This document shows positions 33,436 to 40,996 of a DNA stretch of 62,999 bases, piece by piece. The translations under genes and the position numbers were made by a program. The notes below the pieces were generated by a model. It was not told the DNA's origin. It saw only the letters and a program-made list of their open reading frames with translations, and searched no databases. The first letter of the stretch is position 1. Every line of letters starts with the position of its first letter. The stretch lies in NCBI GenBank assembly GCA_938048735.1, contig CALIUM010000021.1, positions 1-62,999 of the forward strand. Direction: 5' to 3'. Source of the DNA: an uncultured archaeon (GTDB lineage: Archaea > Thermoproteota > Bathyarchaeia > TCS64).

Positions 33436-34470
33436 GTGTTACCTGAGGCCGCGTTCGAGGACTGGCTTCCCATGGATGGGGACGCCTTCAAGACCATGGA
33501 TGGCTTCATATTCAACGTCTTCGGGTATGAGCATCCAGAGGGGCGCGTCTTCTCCTTCCTGAAGTATATCCCATCCAGGTATATGGGGCATTTCAAGGTT
33601 CAGCTCCTCGGGAGGACATGGAGGCTTGGGGAGGCCGAGCTCCTCAGGGCTAAGAGGCTCTACACGGCTGAGAACTACAGGGCCTTTCTGACAACCTTCA
33701 GGGAGAACTTTCCCGACTATGTTTACCGTTGCCCGTATAGGATGAAGGAGGTGATCAGCATCCCTATAGACCGCATCGTGGAGGTCTATTCTCCCAGAGA
33801 GCGGCTCAGGGCCCTGATGGAGGCAGGGGCGAAGGACCCCCTCCAGAGGAGCGCCCTAGACCTCATAGAGCTGGTCTCCGAAGAGGCCGGGGTTCCAGTT
33901 TTGGAGTTCGGGATCCACGGCTCCATAGCATTGAACATGCACACTGAAAACTCGGATATAGACTTTGTCGTATATGGGGGCCAGAGCTTCAGGAGGGTAG
34001 AGGCCGCGGTTGAGAGGCTGGCAGGGGAGGGGGTTCTGAACTACATCTTGAAGAACCGCCTCGACGCAGCCAGGAGGTTCAGGGGTAGGTTTCAGGGGAG
34101 GATCTTCATGTACAACGCAGTCCGGAAGCCTGAGGAGGTGACAGCAAGGTATGGGAGCCACAGGTACACCCGCATCTTCCCCGTCAGGCTCCGCTGCAGG
34201 GTTAAAGAGGATAGGGAGGCGGTCTTCAGGCCCGCGATCTACGGGGTCGAGGAGGTCAGGCCTATAGACCCTAACTCAGCCCTCCTACGGGAGTTGACCC
34301 CAGAGGTGGTCGTCTCCATGATAGGATGCTACAGGAATGTCGCTAGAAGGGGGGAGGAGGTGGAGGTCTCAGGGGTGCTGGAGAGGGTGGAGAACACGGA
34401 GACTGGCGAGGTCTCCCACCAGGTCGTGGTGGGCTCGGCTGAGGGGGAGGAGTACATCTGGCCCCTCTAA
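33436..34470 (+). CDS. COG1665-like predicted nucleotidyltransferase (copy 1)
   Basis: 344 residues. The N-terminal ~140 residues form a conserved block (DGFIFNVFGYEHPEGRVFSFLKYIPSRYMG). A polymerase-beta-type core follows: EFGIHGSIALNMHTENSDIDFVVYGGQSFRR, in which GS...SDIDFVV gives the metal-binding acids. The C-terminal domain contains RIFPVRLRCRVKED and a beta-rich end (LERVENTETGEVSHQVVVGS). GTG start at 33436. Matches archaeal predicted nucleotidyltransferases of unknown substrate. Followed with overlap by a diverged paralogue. Confidence 0.8.
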   Translation: MLPEAAFEDWLPMDGDAFKTMDGFIFNVFGYEHPEGRVFSFLKYIPSRYMGHFKVQLLGRTWRLGEAELLRAKRLYTAENYRAFLTTFRENFPDYVYRCPYRMKEVISIPIDRIVEVYSPRERLRALMEAGAKDPLQRSALDLIELVSEEAGVPVLEFGIHGSIALNMHTENSDIDFVVYGGQSFRRVEAAVERLAGEGVLNYILKNRLDAARRFRGRFQGRIFMYNAVRKPEEVTARYGSHRYTRIFPVRLRCRVKEDREAVFRPAIYGVEEVRPIDPNSALLRELTPEVVVSMIGCYRNVARRGEEVEVSGVLERVENTETGEVSHQVVVGSAEGEEYIWPL

Positions 34471-35537
34471 CCCTAAGGGATAGGGATGCCCTGGTAACCA
34501 GGGAAGGCCTTGTCCTCAGGGTTCTAGGCTACACCCACCCTCCAGGAGGCTATATATGCGAACCGGAATACGCCCCAGCCGAGCTCTTCACCTCAAGAGA
34601 CCCGAGGGCCTTCAGGACAGATGGGAGGAGGGTCTACTACAAGTTCTACTCGGATGAGGGATGGAGGTTCATCCAGGAGAGGCTTTCAAGGTACATGATC
34701 CTCCACGAGCCCTTGGGGAGGAGGGTTATTGGGATTAGAAACCCCGACATCGCAGAGGTGAAGAAACCTGAAGAGGCCCTGAGAGGCCTCCTAGAGGTAG
34801 GATCCGATGACGAGCTGCTGGAGGCTCTGCGGGGGGTCCTAGAGGTTGTATTAGAGGGCTCAGGCTCCTCCATCGGCGACTTTGGGGTCTTCGGCTCCCT
34901 CCTCCACGGCTTCCACCACCCAAAGCTCTCAGACCTCGACCTGATCGTGTATGGAGGGGAGACCCTGAGGAGGATAAGAGAACTCCTCCAAGAGCTCTAC
35001 ATGGATGGAGACTCGAAACTCTCAAACGAGTTCGAGGATATCAAACCAGTCGAGGGGAAGAGATGGCTCTTCAAGAACATAAGCCCCGAAGAGTTTGTAT
35101 GGCATCAGAGGAGAAAAATGATCTATGGGATCTTCCATGATCAAAAAATTAAGAGAAAAATAAAGGTTGAGTTTGAACCAGTTAAAGGATATAATGAGAT
35201 AAAAAACGATTACAGCGAGTTAAAGAGGATAACGCGCGAGGGGTGGGTTAAGGCCCTGCTGATGGTGGAGGGCGACTCGGAGGCGCCATACATGCCATCG
35301 GTATATTATGTTGAGACCCTGGAAGTTATGGAGGGCCCAAAAGTCGATGACATAACGAGGTTAGTCTCCTACATCGAGGAATTCAGGATGCAGGCCTGGA
35401 GGGGGGAGGTCATATACGCCGAGGGTAACCTCGAGAGGGTTGAAACCTCCAGGGGAAGCTACCGCCAGATAACGCTAACCTATGGGCCTAGGTACTATGA
35501 GCAGGTCATCAAGTTAGCTGACCAAACCTGCATCTAA
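34458..35537 (+). CDS. COG1665-like predicted nucleotidyltransferase (copy 2), start codon unclear
   Basis: Diverged tandem paralogue. LTLRDRDALVTREGLVLRVLGYTHPPGGYICEPEY aligns with the start of copy 1, and SIGDFGVFGSLLHGFHHPKLSDLDLIVYGGETLRRI is the active-site block (SDLDLIV). It ends LERVETSRGSYRQITLTYGPRYYE as copy 1 does. The first ATG is 34695, inside the conserved region. The homologous N-terminus lies upstream without ATG, GTG or TTG. A CTG at 34458, behind GGGGGAGGAG and overlapping the copy 1 stop, is my best start. The middle section (35100-35230) is AT-rich. Confidence 0.75.
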   Translation: MAPLTLRDRDALVTREGLVLRVLGYTHPPGGYICEPEYAPAELFTSRDPRAFRTDGRRVYYKFYSDEGWRFIQERLSRYMILHEPLGRRVIGIRNPDIAEVKKPEEALRGLLEVGSDDELLEALRGVLEVVLEGSGSSIGDFGVFGSLLHGFHHPKLSDLDLIVYGGETLRRIRELLQELYMDGDSKLSNEFEDIKPVEGKRWLFKNISPEEFVWHQRRKMIYGIFHDQKIKRKIKVEFEPVKGYNEIKNDYSELKRITREGWVKALLMVEGDSEAPYMPSVYYVETLEVMEGPKVDDITRLVSYIEEFRMQAWRGEVIYAEGNLERVETSRGSYRQITLTYGPRYYEQVIKLADQTCI

Positions 35538-35593
35538 ACCCTTTAAAGCCCTTTGGTCTGGAGGCCCCTCCCTTTCCTCTAGAGGAATTCTCA

Positions 35594-35700
35594 TGTCCAT
35601 TCCTCAGGGCTGAGGGGTCCCAGGATGGTGAAGAAGAGCTCAGCCTCCCAGTTCACAGCCCTTGCGGTGCTCGCTATGCTCACGGGCGGAAGGGCCCATC
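35594..35700 (-). pseudogene. Truncated duplicate of dsrE 5' region
   Basis: Minus-strand frame ALPPVSIASTARAVNWEAELFFTILGPLSPEEW ends in a TGA at 35594. It matches residues ~30-60 of the DsrE protein at 29500-29949 (AVTLASTAAMMNWEAELFFTTWGLLAL). The first ~28 residues and all after ~60 are missing. The upstream palindrome and TATA-like sequence of dsrE are also present here (35705-35730). Confidence 0.75.
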
Positions 35701-35702
35701 CT

Positions 35703-35730
35703 TGTTTAACATCGTTAAAAATATAAACCA
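35703..35730. promoter_or_regulatory. Palindromic operator between dsrE relic and COG2522-like regulator
   Basis: TTTAAC-ATC-GTTAAA (35705-35719) followed by AATATAAACC. It shares its inverted-repeat core and the flanking ATATAAACC with the sulfur-operon promoter at 29957-29990. It lies about 35 bases before the regulator's ATG (35754) and partly overlaps that gene's TATA-like region, suggesting autoregulation. Confidence 0.55.
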
Positions 35731-35753
35731 GACCCATAAATCCCAAGAAGGAG

Positions 35754-36164
35754 ATGAAGCCCCCCTGCACGATCGTGGTTCTATACGTCTTACCCGCCTT
35801 AAGGATCCTGATAATGAGGAGGCTCATGGAGAGGCACGGGATGAGGAGGATAGATGCATCCAGGAAGATGGAGCTGACCCCAGCAGCCATAACCCAGTAC
35901 CTAAAGGGTAGGAGGGGTATGGCCCTCCTAGGGGAGATATCTAGATCCGAAAGGGCTACGGAGATCATCTCAGAAATAGCCGAAGCTATAGCAAGAGAAG
36001 AAATACAAGCTGAAGATCTAATAGAGAAAATATGCGTGGCATGTAATGAAATAAGATCTCAAGGAATAATTTGTGAACAACATAAGAAAGAGTACAAAAC
36101 AATAAAGGAATGTAGAACATGCTTAGATAAAAATTTATGCGAAACATCTGAGTCTGTTAGTTAA
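35754..36164 (+). CDS. COG2522-like HTH regulator with Cys-rich C-terminus
   Basis: 136 residues. KPPCTIVVLYVLPALRILIMRRLMERHGMRRIDASRKMELTPAAITQYLKGRRG is a Cro/C1-like helix-turn-helix of the archaeal predicted-regulator family COG2522. The C-terminus, CVACNEIRSQGIIC...CRTCLDKNLC, holds at least six Cys, suited to bind Fe-S or zinc as a redox or sulfur sensor. AAGGAG precedes the ATG. From residue ~75 the coding sequence becomes strikingly AT-rich. The palindrome upstream is also in the sulfur operon promoter. Confidence 0.83.
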   Translation: MKPPCTIVVLYVLPALRILIMRRLMERHGMRRIDASRKMELTPAAITQYLKGRRGMALLGEISRSERATEIISEIAEAIAREEIQAEDLIEKICVACNEIRSQGIICEQHKKEYKTIKECRTCLDKNLCETSESVS

Positions 36165-36257
36165 GAATGATATGAAAACTAATTCAAAGGAATGTAAAAA
36201 GGGATAAAACTTCGATATAAGAAAAGTTTATAAATTTACACCTCAAGATTCCACTCC

Positions 36258-36824
36258 ATGAGAGATGTTGAGCCTTTTCTCCTTTTTGTGAGTAAGAGGT
36301 TTCTAGACAAGGCCTCAAAGAGCTTAAAGCTGGGCCTCATCGCCAGAAGGCCTCTGGTTGAGATCATGAAGAGGTTCGACTTGGACTTCAAGGAGCTCGA
36401 CAGGGATGAGGCGAAGTCAGCCCTAGAGGGGATAGCCGAGGCCAAGGGCCTAACCATCTCCGTAAGCCAGCTCTTGAAGTCGCTCGCACTGGCCTTCCTC
36501 CTCCCCACAGGCCTCTTCTACTCCACCCTGAAAAAGGTCTATTACAGGGCCGGAATAGAAACCGAGGCATTCATAATCCTGGAGTTCCTGGCTGAGATAC
36601 CCCGAGCCCTGAGGGCCTCCCTATTCTACGACATCTGGCTGGTCGTCCCAAAAACCTTAGAGGGAGCTGAAGATGCGAAGAGGCTGGTAAAGGCCGTGGT
36701 GGAGATGGTGGAGGCCCCACCGATAACCCAAGAGGAGTGGAGAGAAGCTGAGCCCATAAGGGAGAAACTATCTGGCAGGCTTGATGTGAAGGGCCTCACA
36801 GAGAATCTATGGCCATCCCTATAG
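36258..36824 (+). CDS. Hypothetical archaeal protein
   Basis: 188 residues, mixed helical: VEPFLLFVSKRFLDKASKSLKLGLIARRPLVEIMKRFDLDF, then a moderately hydrophobic stretch (SQLLKSLALAFLLPTGLFYSTLKKVYYRAG) and EFLAEIPRALRASLFYDIWLVVP. No catalytic motif or family recognised. A TATA-like GTTTATAAATTT at about 36225-36238 would make it almost leaderless. Lies after the COG2522 regulator in the same direction but 93 bases away, so probably separate. Confidence 0.65.
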   Translation: MRDVEPFLLFVSKRFLDKASKSLKLGLIARRPLVEIMKRFDLDFKELDRDEAKSALEGIAEAKGLTISVSQLLKSLALAFLLPTGLFYSTLKKVYYRAGIETEAFIILEFLAEIPRALRASLFYDIWLVVPKTLEGAEDAKRLVKAVVEMVEAPPITQEEWREAEPIREKLSGRLDVKGLTENLWPSL

Positions 36825-37150
36825 AATGATGGAAGACTAAAGCCTAATGGGCTAAGGATACAGAAAGCCCCCGAAGGCGATGGAGCAAGGGGTCCTACCT
36901 GGGGGTAGATACCGCGCCTCGATCGATGGATGCGATGCCGATATAGTCAAGTGCGTTCAGGGGCCTGCGTGGTGGAGGGATTCATCAGCGGCCGGGCTCA
37001 AATCTCCTGTACACCTAGGCTTTATTGGCGATTGGGTGATGATCGACGGTTGCTGAGAGGCTTCCGAGACCAGTTGAGGGGTATACAAACCAGAGAGATA
37101 AAATTATAAGCATACTTGGAAAGCCTCTTGCAAACATGGAATAACATCAT
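36825..37150. other. Intergenic region, no gene seen
   Basis: About 325 bases between a plus-strand hypothetical gene and the convergent bpsA. GC-rich in its first half. Contains CCGGGCTCAAATCTCC near 36993, which recalls a T-arm but lacks the pairing for a tRNA. Nothing else recognised. Confidence 0.4.
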
Positions 37151-38200
37151 TCAATTTTTCTCTCTCCTCAGCTTCACCTGTGTGATGTCCTCGAGAGGGT
37201 CTAAGAACCTGACCCTCAGCCTCTTATCTGGGGGGACTATCAATCTAGGTCTCCCCAAGACTTCGAATCTATATAGAGTCGATTTATACCAGTTTATCCC
37301 CTCATTCCTCTTCACGATTATTCCAAGGCCTTCAACAAGCCTGTGGATGAAATTCTCATAGTTGACCTCTCCATAATTCATAGGATATATGGAGAACCCC
37401 CTTATCACATCCGTCAATACGCAGTTCATCTTCCAAAGCATCCTCTGAGCCTCAAACCATTTCCGGGGAGAGGCCTCCAGAGAGGTCAAACCTACGTAGC
37501 CCGCCCCATCCCCATGAAGGCAGGCAACCCCCCTAGAGATGAAGGCCCTGAGGCCACTGAAGGTCTCAAGAGGCTCGGAGGAAAATACGTCAAACTCCCC
37601 AACGAGGTCCTCTGGCAGGGGGTCGGCTACGTTGTATCTCCTGAACTCTATGTCGAGGCCATGCCTGGCGGAAACGCTGGTTATAAAGGAGCCGAGCCTT
37701 TTATCGATATCCAACACCATTATCCTTGATGGAAGGCCTGTGAGGGATAGGGCTATACTCAAAAGGTCGTCGTCGCCTATGAGGATGAATCTTCTATTCC
37801 TGAGGTCCCCGTAGAGGCTCATGAGGGCGATCCTGGCGATAACCTCCTCCTCCAGCATGTATCCCTGAAAATATTCGAGGACCGGGGTGGGCCTATCCTT
37901 TACGATGGCTTTGAACTCCTCCACCAATCGCCGGAGTTCCCCATCATAAAGGATCCCCTTCCCCAGACATCTGGGGCAGATCTCCACTCCGGATCTAAGG
38001 CTTCTCCCATCCACCTCCCTGAGACCCTTCTCGGTGAGGTATAATCCCTCCTCATCTGCCTCAACCATCCCTTCCCGAATCAGTTCCCCGAGAATAGCGA
38101 TGAAATCCTTCAATGGAAAGTTTATGGCGTCCAGCAGCTCCCAGATGGTTCTCTTGGATACAGCAAGCTCATCCAGTATTTTTTGCTCCCACCTTCTCAT
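37151..38200 (-). CDS. bpsA: Branched-chain polyamine synthase BpsA (N4-bis(aminopropyl)spermidine synthase)
   Basis: 349 residues (DUF43). Transfers aminopropyl groups from decarboxylated SAM to spermidine to make branched polyamines, a thermophile adaptation. N-terminal wHTH-like domain (TIWELLDAINFPLKDFIAILGELIREGMVE), a CPRC motif, then the Rossmann core RFILIGDDDLLSIALSLTGLPSRIMVLDIDKRL and DVFSSEPLETFSGLRAFISRG. It starts 32 bases inside the end of speH, which supplies its co-substrate. Confidence 0.93.
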   Translation of the reverse strand: MRRWEQKILDELAVSKRTIWELLDAINFPLKDFIAILGELIREGMVEADEEGLYLTEKGLREVDGRSLRSGVEICPRCLGKGILYDGELRRLVEEFKAIVKDRPTPVLEYFQGYMLEEEVIARIALMSLYGDLRNRRFILIGDDDLLSIALSLTGLPSRIMVLDIDKRLGSFITSVSARHGLDIEFRRYNVADPLPEDLVGEFDVFSSEPLETFSGLRAFISRGVACLHGDGAGYVGLTSLEASPRKWFEAQRMLWKMNCVLTDVIRGFSIYPMNYGEVNYENFIHRLVEGLGIIVKRNEGINWYKSTLYRFEVLGRPRLIVPPDKRLRVRFLDPLEDITQVKLRREKN

Positions 38201-38543
38201 AGAGGTTCCTCCTGATTATCCTCCTCTCAACCATCTTGGGCTGAAACTCCTCCACGAGAAGCTCATAGGCCATATAGGCCGGCTCTTCACCCCCACAGGA
38301 GAAGATATCTAGGGCGACATACCCATACTCAGGCCAGGTATGGACGCTGAGATGAGACTCAGCCAGGAGGTATACCGCGGAGACCCCGTATGGCTCGAAC
38401 TGGTGGAAGCTTGAGGAGATGGCTCTAAAGCCAGATCTGGAGACAACTCTATCCAGTATCTCCCGGATCCTCTCCACCCGGGAGATCTTCCCTTGGTCCA
38501 CGCCGAGGAACTCGGCGAGGATGTGGATGCCCATCTCGAACAC
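38169..38543 (-). CDS. speH: S-adenosylmethionine decarboxylase proenzyme
   Basis: 124 residues. Self-cleaving, pyruvoyl-dependent enzyme giving decarboxylated SAM. The cleavage site AESHLSVHTWPEYGYVALDIFSCG holds the Glu-Ser bond (Ser becomes pyruvoyl), the His and the catalytic Cys. N-terminal GIHILAEFLGVD is typical. Upstream partner of bpsA with overlapping genes, so dcSAM production and use are coupled. Confidence 0.95.
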   Translation of the reverse strand: MFEMGIHILAEFLGVDQGKISRVERIREILDRVVSRSGFRAISSSFHQFEPYGVSAVYLLAESHLSVHTWPEYGYVALDIFSCGGEEPAYMAYELLVEEFQPKMVERRIIRRNLYEKVGAKNTG

Positions 38544-38976
38544 CCACCCTACTCCTCAGACTTACGGAGGCCCAGTGAAGGTCCATATGCCACCAGGGCA
38601 TAGCCAGCCTATCCTCTACCCTCATGAACCGATTCGCGGAGCAATGATTTTTAAATTTTTTGGTTAAAATAGAAAACGTAAATAAAATATTAGAGAGATT
38701 GAAATGGAACGTTTCAACTAAAATTTAGATACATCATCTATTATCGTTTTAGTTGATACATATCGATGATCTAAAGGCCTTTCAATGGGCTCCTCTACGA
38801 ATTCCCTTAGAAGCCTACTAAACGAGATCTCCATTGCCGGCTCTCGGGTGTCGACCGCCTAGATCCGTCCCCACCTTAATGATGGGTATCCTATCGCAGA
38901 GGTGGTCATCCTCCTTAGATAGTTGTGAGGCATTGATACTTCATTATACAAAAGTTCGAGGAGGATAAAAAATAGA
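38544..38976. other. AT-rich intergenic region
   Basis: About 430 bases. AT-rich between 38645 and 38780, containing the likely speH promoter (TTTTTAAATTTTTTGG near 38648-38664). A plus-strand frame at 38419-38667 is a shadow of speH. No gene recognised in the rest. Confidence 0.4.
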
Positions 38977-39318
38977 TTATATAATTTTATTCGATTCTTT
39001 TATTATTTCAGAGATTCTTTTATTATTGTCCACCTTTACCATCTTCATCCCATGATGTTTGATTAGGCTAGAGGCTCCGGGGCCGAGTTCTACTGCCATA
39101 ACTAGGTCGGCATTCCTATCAGCCAGCAGCTTCACAGCAAGTGGCCCTGAGCCTGGGTTCAGAGAGGCACCGGGGTTCTCGATAAGCGTGACATCCAGTA
39201 TCCTCCCATCCTCGACATCTACCAGGGTTAGGGTCCCGGCCTTCCCGAAGACCTCAGAGATGGTCTCGTCCAGACCATCATATCCCTCCGTCGGGAAAGC
39301 TATCCTTAGTCTACTCAT
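38977..39318 (-). CDS. NifX/MTH1175-like dinitrogenase iron-molybdenum cofactor family protein
   Basis: 113 residues. RIAFPTEGYDGLDETISEVFGKAGTLTLVDVEDGRI...LIENPG, then DLVMAVELGPGASSLIKHHGMKMVKV fits the ribonuclease-H-like NifX/NifB-C fold that binds metal-sulfur cluster precursors. No nitrogenase in view. It ends a minus-strand group with a DUF5320-like protein and a zinc-ribbon gene. Confidence 0.85.
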   Translation of the reverse strand: MSRLRIAFPTEGYDGLDETISEVFGKAGTLTLVDVEDGRILDVTLIENPGASLNPGSGPLAVKLLADRNADLVMAVELGPGASSLIKHHGMKMVKVDNNKRISEIIKESNKII

Positions 39319-39357
39319 TTTTACTCACCCCCTGTCGGGACATATAAAAAGGGGAGG

Positions 39358-39551
39358 CTAGGGCTTGGTTCTCTGCCATGGCGATCCTCCATCTCTACCC
39401 CTCCTTCCCCCTGGCGGTCCCTTATCCAGCCTATGGATCATGGCTTCGGGGCTCCACACCTGGGGCAGCGCTGGGGCTTAGGCTCTCCCTGAGGGGTCTC
39501 TATGATGTTTCCACATGCACCTCACTGGAAGTGTTTCGAGGAGATGCTCAA
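39358..39551 (-). pseudogene. Small zinc-ribbon protein, interrupted by TGA and a frameshift
   Basis: From TTG 39551 (GGAGG upstream, TTGA overlap with the preceding gene) the frame reads SISSKHFQ, then TGA (39522-39524), then GACGNIIETPQGEPKPQRCPRCGAPKP. A one-base loss near 39440 is needed to continue MIHRLDKGPPGGRRGR to TAG at 39358. The whole is a two-knuckle zinc ribbon found beside NifX-like/DUF134 genes in archaea. The TGA stands exactly where the first knuckle Cys is expected (x-G-A-C-G-N). Most likely decay or base errors. Confidence 0.55.
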
Positions 39552-39913
39552 TGGCGAGGTCCTCCAGATATCCCTTCATCCCCTTCCGATTCCTTCCTGG
39601 TTCTCAGCTCCATCATCCTCGCCTCTATGTCGCTGATCTCCCTCTCCAGCTCTGCCCTCTTCTCCTCCAACATCCTCTTATAATCCTCCAGTGCCGCTAA
39701 CTCCTCCTCAGGGCGGATGCCCCACCTCGTAAGCCGTGGGAACCTGGCGCAGAGGCATGGACTTATTGGATAGCCTCTGGGCCATCCTCCATACCGGGCT
39801 CCAATCCACAGCGTCCAACCCGGCCTTTGCCATGGGGGCAGATAGCTGAATGGCCCTCTTCCAGGCCAAGGCCCAGCCCAACCGCCACCTCTACCTCTCC
39901 AACCCCATCCCAC
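39548..39913 (-). CDS. DUF5320-like Gly/Trp/Arg-rich protein with coiled coil
   Basis: 121 residues. N-terminal GWGWRGRGGGWAGPWPGRGPF and RYGGWPRGYPISPCLCARFP are low-complexity Gly/Trp/Pro-rich. The C-terminus EEELAALEDYKRMLEEKRAELEREISDIEARMMELR is a coiled coil. This is the pattern of DUF5320 proteins that accompany NifX-like and DUF134 genes. First gene of the minus-strand group; start behind GGGGGGTGGG. Confidence 0.75.
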   Translation of the reverse strand: MGWGWRGRGGGWAGPWPGRGPFSYLPPWQRPGWTLWIGARYGGWPRGYPISPCLCARFPRLTRWGIRPEEELAALEDYKRMLEEKRAELEREISDIEARMMELRTRKESEGDEGISGGPRH

Positions 39914-39945
39914 CCCCCTTCACCTCCATTTTGTGCTTATTCACG

Positions 39946-39963
39946 TTTTCAATTATGTGAAAA
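39946..39963. promoter_or_regulatory. Candidate operator in DUF134-DUF5320 divergent promoter
   Basis: TTTTCA-ATTATG-TGAAAA is an inverted repeat with 6-base arms in the 91-base divergent gap. It lies just upstream of a TATA-like AAAATATTTAAACC (39969-39982) whose spacing gives a near-leaderless DUF134 transcript. Possible site for the DUF134 regulator itself. Confidence 0.4.
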
Positions 39964-40004
39964 AACACAAAATATTTAAACCTTACGCATAAAGCCGATA
40001 AGGG

Positions 40005-40334
40005 ATGTGGAGGCATAGGAGGAGGTGCGGGGGGAGGGGGAGGACACCTAAGCCGGTCATGGTTGGAATGGAAACTCCCACCGAGAGCTTCCAGCCCAAC
40101 CCGATGAGGAGCCCCGAGGCGATACAGCTAGATATGGCCGAGCTGGAGGCCTTCAGGCTTGTCGATCTGGAGGGGCTATCCCAGGAGGAGGCGGGCATGA
40201 GGATGGGGGTCTCAAGGGGAACCGTTTGGAGGCTGGTTCAGAGCGCGAGGAGGAAGGCGGCCCAGGCCCTTAGCGAGGGGAGACCCATAATCATCACACC
40301 CCCTCAACCCCAAGGGGACGGCCCCCATGATTGA
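40005..40334 (+). CDS. DUF134-family HTH DNA-binding protein
   Basis: 109 residues. MRSPEAIQLDMAELEAFRLVDLEGLSQEEAGMRMGVSRGTVWRLVQSARRKAAQALSEGRPI is the DUF134 sigma-70-r4-like helix-turn-helix. The Arg/Cys-rich N-terminus (WRHRRRCGGRGRTPKP) replaces the usual RPRxxRR start. Divergent from the DUF5320/zinc-ribbon/NifX-like group, the usual partners of this family, so it probably regulates them. Confidence 0.9.
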   Translation: MWRHRRRCGGRGRTPKPVMVGMETPTESFQPNPMRSPEAIQLDMAELEAFRLVDLEGLSQEEAGMRMGVSRGTVWRLVQSARRKAAQALSEGRPIIITPPQPQGDGPHD

Positions 40335-40597
40335 CAGGCAAACGGATTAAAAGCACGAGATCAATTATATATCTTTATAAAGAACTGATTATAGATACCT
40401 CTCTAGAAGTTGAGTATTTCACATAAATAATTGATCAAATGTTTGAAGATTATTCCATTCAAGATATCTAATTAACCTAAATTAAGCGTAAAATCTATAA
40501 AGATTGTTCAGGAATGAGCTGTTGCATATCCTCAAATTTGTATTCATCTCATTAACTTCATTTCCTTTGATCCTGCTCTCATACGAGGAATCCCTGG

Positions 40598-40996
40598 TCA
40601 CCATAAACGTCTCAGGTTACTTATCCTCTCGTAGGCCTTGTCTGTGGAGATCACGACTCCATCATGTGTGAGAGCCTCTGCAGCTATCCCAGCATCGAAA
40701 TAGTCCATCTCGAACTCCTTTTCGATTCTTGCCGTTAAATAGAAGATATGTGGGCTTAACGGGAGGACCTTGAACCTCGTCTCTGGGAAATCCCTGAGGA
40801 GGAGGCCATGCTTCTCCATCCTCTCCTCGAATGAGTAGCCCCTGCTCTTTAGGACTATGTCGAACTCGAGGAGGGAGAAGGCCGCCAGGTAGAAGCCCTT
40901 CTCCTTTAGGCTTTTCATGTAGCTGGCGGCCTTCTGATGTCTATCATCCAGCTCATCTGCGGCTGCAAAGAGAACTATGGTGTCTAAGACTGGCAT
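40598..40996 (-). CDS. vapC: VapC-type PIN-domain ribonuclease toxin
   Basis: 132 residues. PIN acidic residues: Asp in PVLDTIVLFAA, Glu in FSLLEFDIVL, Asp in MDYFDAGIAAEAL, and ISTDKAYERI. Full length. ATG overlaps the upstream AbrB-type antitoxin frame by 13 bases. Type II toxin-antitoxin pair 1 of three in the window. Confidence 0.88.
   Translation of the reverse strand: MPVLDTIVLFAAADELDDRHQKAASYMKSLKEKGFYLAAFSLLEFDIVLKSRGYSFEERMEKHGLLLRDFPETRFKVLPLSPHIFYLTARIEKEFEMDYFDAGIAAEALTHDGVVISTDKAYERISNLRRLW

Noticed and set aside
36880-37010. Possible tRNA suggested by CCGGGCTCAAATC
   Set aside because: The T-arm stem does not pair and no acceptor or anticodon stem of a tRNA can be drawn around it.
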